From NCBI RefSeq assembly GCF_032118995.1, contig NC_092665.1, positions 17,039,810-17,103,809 on the forward strand: a stretch of 64,000 nt of DNA, given 5' to 3'. Below are positions 12,738 through 23,466 of the stretch, piece after piece (positions within the stretch are counted from its first letter, which is position 1; each line of letters opens with the position of its first letter). Origin of the DNA: Asterias amurensis. Taxonomy: Eukaryota; Echinodermata; Asteroidea; Forcipulatida; Asteriidae. Under the pieces are notes generated by a model that was not told where the DNA came from, searched no databases, and worked only from the letters and a program-made list of their open reading frames with translations. The position numbers and the translations under genes are program-made.

Positions 12738-12794
12738 ACAACAAAATTAAACAAAATGTGTCTAGACAATCCAGAGTATGTTGTGATTAAACAA

Positions 12795-12800
12795 TTTATT
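12795..12800 (-). terminator. Poly(A) signal, probable PPP1R7 3' end
   Basis: TTTATT on the + strand is AATAAA on the minus strand, at the far end of the long AT-rich segment downstream of the PPP1R7 stop codon. Confidence 0.5.
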
Positions 12801-14536
12801 TTACAAAGTGTATTAACTTTATAATTCAACATACTGTTTACATAACAATTGTATGTACATTCAGGTTCAATCAACGCCTACATACTACACTGGAACACCC
12901 CCCTCCCCCTCCATGTACATGTATTTATACAGCAATGTTGTATGTTACGATTCAGTTTTACAACCTCTTTGTTCTGGTTGGACTTGTAACAACACATTGT
13001 GAACATTCTGAACCAAGACTAAGTTTCATCTATTACAAAACACTCTGTCCACCACTGGTGGACTACCACTAGCTCATCGGAGTTACAGCGCGATATCTTG
13101 CTTCAAGAGTACTAAGAATATAGAGACACACTGTAAAACCATTGAAAGACTGACTACTTAATGGACAATCAAGTGGCTACATATTATGCGATCTTCACTC
13201 AAGAAAGCTGTTAAATATATGTTTATCTAAAAGTATATAAACTTCAAACAGTTACAATCCTTTTTAGTTTGTCTACCAAAAGTTGTGTATTTCTGTTGGC
13301 AGACCATTAACTATTAATAAGTATTCTTATACCCTAAAATGTTCCTTCAAGATAAGTCCTTATGGTTAATAAATTGCTCCATGGTTTTAAGAGTTGTGGA
13401 TTGACAGCTCAGACAAATCAATCATACTTTGAGTTAGGCTGGGCATTTCAATATTATTAACGGCAACCATGGAACTACTGTGCATTGTAACAGGCAATGG
13501 CATGCATACAATTGAATTGTTAAGTACATTATAAGCAACACTCTAAAAACCAGCCTACCATTTGTACATGTTTAACTTCTCTGAGCTACTCCAGACGTGT
13601 GTGCTAGCATTGCTCTATTTTTGCATGGAAGGTACTACACATGTAGTTGCACATAATAAATCCTAACATTAGTTTCTATTTAATTGTTCATTTTTAGAAC
13701 AACACATGGAAATGAATTCATTCAAAATTTCAGAAATCACAAGGAAATGTAAATTTGTTGCAAGTGGTTTACAAAAGCCAAATGTCACTTAGCCCTGGTA
13801 GGACTTCAGTGTGACTGCAACAGAGAAAACCAATCTGGGCTAAAAGTCACACATATAATTCCATTTCATTGTTAATTCTAATTATGTGAAGTAAAAAAGG
13901 CAATGGCTGATGAACTGGTTTAGTTCTAAAAGATAACATTAATCTGTTGGCATTAATTCTACAATTTCTGACAGAAAATATACTGGCAGATCTATATTAT
14001 ATATACAAGGCTAACATTAACCTTTGTTATAGCTTGATAACAAATTGAGAAGTTTTGTTGGTTGAGACCAATGTGATACATATAGACGCATGTTCCATGG
14101 CCAATGTTTGAAGATGACAACAAAACTGCAAGAGGAATAATAATGTTACCAAGGTATAACAAAACAATTGTCCCGCACTGTGATGGACCAATGGCCCCCT
14201 GAGTCCAGTACAAATAACTCAAAACTATACTTTAATAAATTGTTTGGGTTGAACCCTTTTTCTTTATAATTTTAAACCACACTTCTGAGTTGTTTGCTAC
14301 CCACAAACAGTAAATCACTCGGAACATAAATTTGCTTAGCACTTTGAACAAACTCTTGCTTCACAGAAACAGGATACCCGCCTATATTCCAAGTAATATA
14401 CGCCACTTTTAGGATTCCCTGCTCCTTTTGCATGTACTTTATGACTTGGTTTATTTGTAAGCTTTTTTTTCTTCTGTTGGACAACTTTACTGAAACTACC
14501 CTGTCAATCTTCGAAACATCAAACAAAACTCTGTTC
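12801..14536 (-). other. PPP1R7 3' untranslated region
   Basis: A 1.7 kb AT-rich stretch between the PPP1R7 stop and its probable poly(A) signal. Short open frames at 13992-14222 and 14272-14559 have no family resemblance. No tandem repeats were seen. Confidence 0.55.
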
Positions 14537-17500
14537 TTATCTTGTAAAGGTTGCATCAATTTGCGTCAATGAAGGAAGTGTTAACTTGATCTTCTTTCGA
14601 TACATTGGATCTTTAGCTATAGGGTTATGCTCAAAGTATACTGTCTGTAGCTTTGTTGCATTCTTCAGTTGCTCAATGTCAGACCAATGATCAAGCTGAT
14701 TACCATTGAACTGTAAAAATAAACGACAGTCATTTATAAGGCATTAGTTCATAACATAATCAACATTACTGGATGCAGGACATAATGATATTGCCAAACC
14801 TGTGTTCTCTATAAAACTATCGTACATTGGTGCAGACTTAACATAAATGTTTGTTTAAAATGAGTTTTTTAATTTTGATAGGTTGTATTGTTCAGTATGT
14901 ACATTACAATGATTGGAAAGTTAAATATCAGTAACTCTTCTTACCCAAAACTCTTCAAGATTTGTTAGATGGCCGACATTCTCAATTCGAGAAATCCGAT
15001 TACTGGCAAGATCTAATGTGGTTAAATTCACCTGAACAAAAATGGAATGAAAAAAAAAATAATAACAATAATTATATGTATAAATCAGCTAAGTTAAACA
15101 AAAAACAACTATTAATATCAGATCTGGTCATCCCAAAGTACAAGCTCTCTTTTTTCTGACACTCACTTCCGGAAATTAAACATTGACAAAACATTTGACT
15201 TGTAAATGTGTGGCAAGTACTGGTTCATACCTATGATGTCTGAACCAATCTTTAGTTCATGTGTTGTTTTAGTCTAGCCTTTACCAGACTCACTTTCTAG
15301 ACTCAATTTTGTCAGAAAACTCATGTTGTTTTGTTCTTTCTACCCTAACCAGACCCTAACCTTATTGTCTTTATCTACTTACATTACATTGAAGATTTTC
15401 TAGTTTCTGAATTCCATTATGGCTGATGTAAAGTTCCTCTAAACTCTCTAATTCATCAAGACCTTCAAGCTTGGTGATTCTGTTGCTCTGTAAAACATGG
15501 CAATCAAGTAGTCAAGTTAACCAATTATTTAATAATTCATTTGTATTTGTTGTTTACACATTCAACAGCGCAAGCGCCAATAACAGGATGGTGAATAGGA
15601 CATGTGGGAGGAAAACTTAAATGGGTGAAACTAACGCAGCCAGGTCGGGACTGAAAAACTAATCCACATCGAACCAGGGTGAAAGGCAGGGGGCAAAAAA
15701 CACTGGGCCAACTTGAGTTATACATGTGCATACATGTACAATGGAGGTTGCCAAAGTTCTCCACCATTATACAAATTGTTGCCTATTATTTTCTTCTGTC
15801 CAACCTTAACTGGTACTCAAGATATTGTCGAAATGAACAGAAAGAAATCAAATGTCGTTTAGAGTTTTTGTTACTACCATGCTTTCTGCAGTGTAAATAT
15901 TCTTCTACTGTACATACCTGTATACTCAGAACTTTCAGCTTTTTGAGAGGACCCAAATTTTCTAACTTGCTGATCTTGTTCTTGCCCACAAAGAGACTCT
16001 CAAGGTTCACTAATGAATCAAAATTCTCTAGTTTCTACAAGTAAAAACCAATCATACAATAATTGTTAAGATCAAATCCAAAGGGCACTACAATCAATAA
16101 TGACATACCAGATTACTCTTAGACATGCTAGACAAGAACACAGAATTTCCAACACCTATCAAACTGTTCTGGAAATGTATTCATTCAGTTATTTCAGTTT
16201 TTTTCTTAGTATCTTTCATCCATTCATTCTCAATGATAAGAACCAGAAGATGGTCTTTCTTTCAAGATTTAAAAATTTATTTGAATGTAAATTGGAATCG
16301 ACACATCACATACCACAATCCGATTGTCACCAAGTTCCAACATTGTCAATTGGCTCAAGTTAGAGAGACTTCTGATGGATGAAATCTTGTTGTGAATTAC
16401 AAACAACTTCTGAAGATTTACAAGGGTGTCAAGATGTTCAAGCTTTCTTATCTTGTTGAACGATAGGTCCAGTATCCTGCAATTAGCATACAAACAATTG
16501 GTACTTATTTATATATTTTTATTATTGATTCTTTCCTTTCTAAATGAAAGACTTGTGTTGATATTAAAGAACAGAATTGTACCTGCTGCTCAGCTGAAGT
16601 ATTGATTCCACCCATGGGTTAAAACTGAGATATGATGATTATTTTTTTAAAATATAACTGGGAGAACAAACTACGAACCACCCTGACAAATCAAGCTTGA
16701 TCAATGCATGGCATGGTCACATTATTATACCATTGAGTTAGTTAAGGTTGACATACGTTAAGTTGACAAGTGTCTCAAGGTTTTCAATCTTAGTGAGAGC
16801 GTTGTCGTAAACATCCAGCTCAGTCAGAGTTGTTAACCCTTCTAGATTCTCCAACTTCTTGATGAGATTCTGACGCAAACATAATGTCTGTGGATTGTAA
16901 ACAAATTATTTGAACCAAGAGATCGTTTTTTTTTTCAACTGGGAAAGTATTCAACAACATACAATTTAACATGTACAGTATTATACCATTTGGAAATGTT
17001 GTTACGTTATTTAGTGTGGATAAATCCAACTCCAATAAACCACAAATTATACTTTGTAATAATTTTGTCATTTAACTTAAGTGTTGCCCTTGATAAATCA
17101 GGAAGACCAAGACCGTTAACAGCTCAGTTTTGTGAAAACATACCTCAATTTGTGTAAGTTTTTCAAATCCTTCAATTTTCTCAATGCGTCTATGGTTTAG
17201 ATCCACATCCTGCAGGGGTGTAATAAATAAAAATATAGTCAGTGAACAAACATTTTGTAATAATTGCAGTTTTCAACAAACTGTTTAATTGTGTGAACAA
17301 ACTTAGTTAAACGTTGTCCAGTCCAAACTTCCTCTCTCAAAAAGTTGACAAGTGTTGATGTGACAATTTATAAAATAATAACTATTTGTTGTAAGTTGAG
17401 TGTGAGCACTATGTCTTGGGAATACTTTGAAATCAAGCCAATAGATATGCATATTACCAAATCATCAGGGTTAAGATCTATAGGAGGTAAATTCCTAGGA

Positions 17501-18109
17501 GGAATTTCTTGAACTCCTGGTCCTCCTGCCTCTTCTTCTTCTTCTTCATCTGACTCTGAGGCCTCATCAGAAACAACATCTAAGTTTTGAAATAGAAAAC
17601 ATCAACGCATCAAATCAAAGTTCATATGTTTTGTACAAGTTTTGACAAATTAAAAACATTGTGCTTACATTACTGTTACAAATACAATTACAATTACATA
17701 ACCATAAGCTGATAAACAACAATTTTCAAAGATATTAGATTTACTACAAATAAAATTTAAAAAACTAACACATTTGCTTGGTCGTATTAACAAATTTCGA
17801 ACAGTAACTGGGTCAATGTTGCTTTATTATTTCTACCTCCATTGAGTCCATGGTCAGACGATGGATAAGTCGCAGGCACTCATGCTTGAAATGAAATAAT
17901 TGTTGACATTTGACAATGTATGATGGGTTTATGATACTTTTGTCTTATTTGATTTTTTGAAAAAGAAAGTTTTTGAGTCCGATCTCTTGACATAAAAGTT
18001 ATAAATATTACTTGTATGCTGTTAAAGATGTATTACCAGTTTGTGATTTAGCTTTTTCTTCCTCTTCCTGATTTACAGATTTCTCGGTTGGTGTAGTGTT
18101 GGTCGCCAT
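14537..18109 (-). CDS. PPP1R7: Protein phosphatase 1 regulatory subunit 7 (Sds22), 9 exons
   Basis: Leucine-rich-repeat regulator that binds PP1 catalytic subunits and controls their maturation and mitotic activity. Exons in transcript order: 18109-18037, 17579-17458, 17209-17144, 16887-16757, 16476-16314, 16034-15918, 15487-15383, 15031-14945, 14710-14537. All junctions are GT-AG and in phase, giving 345 aa (human 360). The N-terminus is acidic, with an SDEEEEEE run, and PPIDLNPDDL precedes the repeats. SDS22-type 22-residue LRRs follow: DVDLNHRRIEKIEGF, LCLRQNLIKKLENL, LDLSFNKIRKLEHL, LFVGKNKISKLENL, LYISHNGIQKLENL, LDLASNRISRIENV. The C-terminal cap ends in FEHNPIAKDPMYRKK and TLPSLTQIDATFTR. 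Intact. It shares a divergent promoter with NECAP and converges on GMPS. Confidence 0.97.
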
Positions 18110-18416
18110 CTTTAGCCTTTTGCACCTTTTGCTCGGTTTTATTTTTGATTGTCAAAAAGTTGAACAGCGACCTCTTGAGGAAAAATGTTGTCATGAGGAA
18201 AAACACTGGTAAACAGCAGACACATATCTAAGTATTCCGTAGGTCGACATAGTACCAGCTGGTCAGCGTGAAAGTGTGTACATGATGTTGTACATTACGT
18301 CTCAATGACGTGTGTGTGTGTTTAGTCTACGTCTACTGACTAAACTGCATGTCAGTTGTTTTTATTTAATTATCGTTTATAAATTCCATCCCCTGAAACT
18401 TATTTTGTAAAACAAA
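18110..18416. promoter_or_regulatory. Bidirectional promoter between PPP1R7 and NECAP
   Basis: Only 307 bp separate the two divergent start codons, so both 5'UTRs and core promoters must lie here or inside the first introns. The interval contains CGTCTCAATGACGTG and a GT dinucleotide run. No clear TATA box is placed for either gene. Confidence 0.6.
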
Positions 18417-21400
18417 ATGTCTTTAGAATACGAGAGTGTTTTGTGTGTTAAGCCGGAGGTGCAGGTCTTTACAAAAATACCAGCAAGATCATCAAATCGG
18501 GGATTTAGGTAAGTAAATTACGGCTGCCAATTCCTCAATCCTACTAATTTTCCATTTGTTATGTATTATTTATTATAATTAATTAAGCCCACTTGTATTG
18601 TAAGTTGTTTGTTGTTTGTTGTTGGGCTGCCTTTTTTACATGGCTCTCTTTTTAACATCAGTCTGTAAGTTGTAATGTTCAATAGTTGCTTGCATACTTT
18701 TATCTAAAGACTAAACAATGCAATGATGTGATTATTATACAACTTCTGAAGTTCTGTTCTGATCAACATCCCAGACAGAGAAGGGGGGGGGGGGGTGGTC
18801 GTGACACATGATTTGGGGCTCTGGAATGACGATACACTAAGTACATGATGAAAAGGTTGTTTAATAAGGGAATCAATGTGTGGTGAAGAGGTTTTCGGAA
18901 AAGTTTCCGTATGGCGCCACCACTTTTTCATTCGATATGAAATAATATAGTATCTAATTTACCTCAATGAGATATCCCTTTTTGTAAAAATGAGTGAAAA
19001 GGTGGTGGCGCCATACGGAAAGTTATCCAGGTTTTCAACTAGTGGTTTAATCCAAACGTGGCCTGGTTCTTGATAATTTATCGAGACGTAGTCAAGGTAA
19101 ATTAGAAAAGAACCACTAGTTGAAAACCGATTCAATTCAACCATGATTCAACACACTTTGATTCACATTCATAAATACCTTTTCGGTCAAAAACATCATC
19201 ACTTTTTGGTCAAAAAGTAAAATAAATGCAAAAATTATAATTGTTAAATGATTTCTTTCAACACAACACCCCTCCACGCTCTCCGCTGCCCTCGCATAAA
19301 CAAAAGGGAATGCTGTGGGCGTCGCGCGTATCGTGTGATGTTGCACAACTGTTTCAGCCGTTGCTCTCGACCAATAAGAATGAAGAAACTGTCTTATAAG
19401 AACAGGTGCAAGGTCGCGTGTCACGCTCATGAATTAACACTTTTTACAGGTCATTAACAAAAGGTTTATGCACACCCACGTAATGCGCTCTCCACCAATA
19501 GGAGTAGAGTAACTGCCTGGGGTATTTATGAATATTTAATAATAATATTGATACTATAAATAATAAGTAACAGTAACACAGTCTCAACTTGTTTGTTCCA
19601 AATGTTAATTGTCTGGTGGTTTTTGTTTAGCCAGCAAAGTCTAGAAACCTAGGCCCTGTGCTGTGGCCTGTGTAAGCTGTGACACCTGTGTTTATTATAA
19701 GGTGTGTGTGTAGTAATTAAATAAACATCGATTTACAGTAACAAAACATTTTGAAACCCAACCTTCCATAGTTGCGATAACGTAACCCTCCTCCCTCTCC
19801 GGCTTCACCGTCGGGAGGAGGGTTACATTATCGCAACTACACCTTCCATTAGTTTGATTTTGTGGCATTACTTTGACATTAAAACACAATACAGGGATTT
19901 TTAATCATCAACTTGAACAATCAAGTTATTTTATCTTTTAGGGCCTCAGAATGGAAATTAGATAGTCCAGAATGGATTGGGAGACTACGGATTGTGGCCA
20001 GAGGAAAAGAATGCGTTATTAAACTTGAAGACAAAACAACAGGTAAACTTTCCTAGTGTAAGGATTTGTTACAATGTACATTGTAAGACCAGCTGTCGAT
20101 TTCACAAAACTCTTCCCAACTTAAGACTAATCTTAGGACTTAGGATGAGTCCCAGCCCTGCACTGTAACATGCAGACCTTAAGATTAATCCCAAGTTAGG
20201 AAGAATTATCGTCCTAACTCGAGATAAGACGAGTCCTAACTCTTTGTGAAATCGACGGCAGGTTATTTAAATTTCATCAGCATGGATACTTCTTCCCTCA
20301 TTTTTATTGCAAGACTTTCTAGGGGGATTTTGCATTTAATGTTAAATCAGGCTTTGTAGATTTGGAACCCTATCATTTGTTTGTTTTATTTTATTGGTAC
20401 ATGTTAAAAGTCATGGCCAAAGGACGGAATGACTTGGAATTATAAAATAAGAATAAATATGTTAAAAATATTAAGTTAAAGCACAAACAAGAGCCACAAA
20501 AGACTTACTACAAAATATAGGAACACCAAGACGAAACAATAATTATGGGCCCAATCGGCCAGTTTGTCCTCATAGACACCAAGGATTTTCATTGAGCTAT
20601 TCTTCTTGTTCTAAACCAACACTCTCTCGTTGAGATGTAGAAAAAAAGCCAAACCAGCGAGCTGTTCCCTTATACATCTCTTTAGAACTTCTTGCCTGGT
20701 AAATGTTTGAACCCTTCCCATCCTACAATCTAGAGAGTTTAAGAAGGAATAGCATGTTCTGGTATATTCATGTAAAATTTGTTCTTTTTGTAGCCCCTTA
20801 CCAAGAGTGGCTTTTAGCCTTGTTTGGGGCAAACTTGCATGGACAAATTAATTGAATTAAACAAACAATAGAGCCTGGTAGTATAGCCTACATGTAGGCT
20901 GAGGCCTTACTACACATGAAGAGTCCAGTGGATCCTTATTTCAGTAATTCTATTTGAAATTCCCCTACATTATTCCAGGTGAACTGTTTGCTGAGGCACC
21001 AGTGGAGCAATTTCCTAGTATAGCAGTGGAGGCAGTGCTAGATTCCAGTCGATACTTTGTCATCAGAATATCAGATTCAGGTGTGTACTCTCAATCTAAG
21101 GACATTTTAGTTTCAGGCACAATTCTTTTTTAATAGAAATATCAAATTATCAACAAGTAAAACATACATGTCTGATGTATGATGTGCATTGTCGCTATAG
21201 AATAGAATACTCATTGCTGTTTTTTTTTGTTCCTTTACAGGTCGTAAGGCTTTTGTTGGTAAATACTCATTGCTGTTTTTTTTGTTCCTTTACAGGTCGT
21301 AAGGCTTTTGTTGGTATTGGTTTCACAGACCGAGGAGACTCATTCGACTTCAACGTTGCTCTTCAAGATCACTTCAAGTAAAAATCTTTTTCTTCACCAT

Positions 21401-23466
21401 CCACTTACCTGCTTCCCAAAAGTTGTTATCTGTTCTGATTTTGAATTTGTAAAAAAAAAGATGTAGGAACTTCTCTTTTCACATTGTAAACTTGTACCTT
21501 TTAAATGAAAGAAAGGACAAGACGACCATACTCAAAAGGCAACTTTAATGACTTGCTAGCCTACGCCACTCTATTACAAAAACAACCTGACCGTTTTCTA
21601 TTGTATGTTTATTTGCAATTCTCAAAAGATGGTTTCCATGTTATACAAATGAAATTCTTTTTTGCATGTTGACCATTAGAAGACAGAATTGAATATCCAT
21701 AACCAATCGGGGAGTATAGTTTATTAAAATACTGATTGGATCACCCTGGTTCAATACAAATATAATATCTTTATATTCCTTGTTCGCAGATGGCTAAAGC
21801 AGTCTAAAGAGATTGAAGAACAAGAAAAGAATGCAGAGACGAACCCGGGCCCAAAGCTGGACTTGGGCTTCAAGGAGGGACAGACTATTAAAATAAATAT
21901 TGGGGTGAGGAAGTTAGCTCGAGTTAAGGCCATTCTGTTCTTGTGCACTGCAGAGCTTACTGTCAGCAAAATGTCTTTGTTGTTCAGATTGGATTATTAG
22001 CTGTAATATGTCCTGTGTACTAATGTTGGGTTAAAAAGTTCAGCATGTAAAATAACTAAGGGAATTACTGTGGAAAAAGTAGTGGTTTTTATTTCAGTCC
22101 ACCAACTAGTCAGAGCCTGTGTCCTTGAGCAAATACTCTACAAACTTGCTATAACCGCTATTTGATTGGTGTTACAATCTCTGCAAACTAGGAAATATAT
22201 TGGGATATTGAAGAACCCAGAAAAATGAGTTCACGCAGGGCTAGCTAATAACTCATCTTTCAAGTTTGTTCCTTTCTCTTCATTGTAGGGTAAGAAAACA
22301 GGAACATCATCATCTAGACCAAGGAGCACAGGGGGTGGGATTGCTGCACCAGGTCTTCTTCCCCCACCCCCTGGAGGTGTTAAACCACCCATACAACCCG
22401 CTCCTGGTGCAATAGGTACCCAGTCTGGAGGTCAGAGTTCAATGGGCATATTTACCCAGCAGCAGCAACAGCAGCCAAATGTACTACAACAACCTAATAA
22501 TAACTTTGGCATTTTCGGTAAATAGCATTTTATCCTCTTATTAACTTAAGACAAACTAATTCATAAACCCTAACCACCCCAGAAATCTCTAAACTTACTT
22601 ACCATAAAGATGATTTTGATGGAGATTGTCCCAGTCTTATCAGAATTCTGAATTCTAATCTTACCAGAATCCAATTATGTGCATTGATTTAGCATTGAAG
22701 ATATTTTATATATGGGTTGCGTGTTGGGTTAAGCCATTCCCACTGATCATTGTTTTAATGTATTATTCCACTATAATCATCTCCTCCAGGTGGCAATAAT
22801 CAAGTGCAGTCAAGTCTCGACTTATTAGGAGGGTTTGGAGCCCCAGGAATGCCACAAGCTTCAGCACAGCCAATGACACAACCGATGACACAACCGATGA
22901 CACAACCCATGACACAACCCATGGTACAACCCATGGTACAACCCATGGCGCAACCTATGGCGCAACCTATGGCACAACCTATGGCACAGCAAACCCAACA
23001 AGCATCAACAGACTGGGGGGATTTTACGAGTGCCCAGTAAGTGTTGTCTTTTGTTTGTTGTTAACAAGCTAAAAACCTAACATGTAAGTTAACCCATACA
23101 TAACCAATAACCAGCTTTTGTTTGAAAGTTATTCTATCTTTTATGACAGGTAGGATTTGAATTTCTTTTTTCACTGAATTTTGTCTATGGTTGTTTGCTA
23201 TTGTGAAAAGAATTATCAGTTTAACAAACACATCCTCAATTTGCCTTGATTGTTTTTTATCAGAATCCATAGTTTGTGTTGTGCTGCTTATTATGACAAA
23301 CGGAAGTTTAGGTTTTGAATGTCCAAGTATTGAAAGGATTGAATCTTTATCATTTTATGAATATTGAAACAAAATAAAAGCAATGAGAATTCTTCAAATT
23401 TCACATCATAATGTTCTTATTCTGTTTAGATCTGGAGGTGCTAAGAATAGCTGGGTAACATTCTGA
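18417..23466 (+). CDS. NECAP: NECAP adaptin-ear-binding coat-associated protein, 8 exons
   Basis: Clathrin-coat accessory protein that binds AP-2/AP-1 ear domains and regulates AP-2 activity in endocytosis. Exons: 18417-18508, 19942-20042, 20979-21080, 21296-21377, 21790-21904, 22289-22517, 22790-23036, 23430-23466; phases agree and give 334 aa (vertebrate NECAPs about 265-275). The N-terminal PHear domain is clear: [57 protein letters not shown] and [13 protein letters not shown]. The tail is Pro/Gln-rich with GIF motifs, DLLGGF, a ten-unit QPMx repeat and DWGDF, and ends NSWVTF, matching the C-terminal WVxF AP-2 ear-binding motif. The last 12 codons are a separate tiny exon; ignoring it would give a false stop at 23038. 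The extra length is mostly the repeat region. One NECAP gene is expected outside vertebrates. Confidence 0.96.
18895..19027. repeat. Foldback MITE, copy 1 (NECAP intron 1)
   Basis: Inverted ends GGCGCCACCACTTTTTCA and TGAAAAGGTGGTGGCGCC flank an AT-rich core. The same element occurs at 37111-37247. Confidence 0.85.
19029..19130. repeat. Small foldback, NECAP intron 1
   Basis: GGTTTTCAACTAGTGGTT and AACCACTAGTTGAAAACC are exact inverted ends about 65 bp apart. It abuts the MITE at 18895-19027. Confidence 0.85.
19770..19838. repeat. Short inverted repeat, GTTGCGATAACGTAACCC family
   Basis: GTTGCGATAACGTAACCCTC pairs with the inverted GAGGGTTACATTATCGCAAC around a TCTCCGGCTTCACCG loop. A relative lies inside the foldback at about 1120-1485. 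Confidence 0.8.
20095..20257. repeat. Foldback MITE in NECAP intron 2
   Basis: The ends GTCGATTTCACAAA and TTTGTGAAATCGAC are inverted, with imperfect inner pairing between TCTTAGGACTTAGGA-type and TCCTAACTCG-type stretches. It has the form of a widespread marine-invertebrate repeat. Confidence 0.8.
21206..21315 (+). repeat. Tandem duplication of the NECAP exon 4 acceptor, creating a possible 18-nt micro-exon
   Basis: About 55 bp holding the polypyrimidine tract, the acceptor and the first 18 nt of exon 4 is present twice. The upstream copy reads TTTACAG, then 18 nt (21241-21258), then GTAAAT. It is therefore bounded by both an acceptor and a donor-like site. The downstream copy (from 21296) is the conserved exon. 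Including the upstream 18 nt would keep frame and insert six residues repeating RKAFVG inside the PHear domain. Confidence 0.85.
22867..22986 (+). repeat. In-frame 12-bp minisatellite coding (QPMx)10
   Basis: Ten consecutive 12-bp units in NECAP exon 7 encode QPM followed by T (4 units), V (2) then A (4). Synonymous and non-synonymous changes are shared by adjacent units, the signature of stepwise local duplication. Confidence 0.95.

Noticed and set aside
22804-23040. NECAP terminating at the TAA within exon 7
   Set aside because: The TAA overlaps a GTAAGT donor, and a tiny last exon at 23430-23466 restores the conserved WVxF C-terminus.
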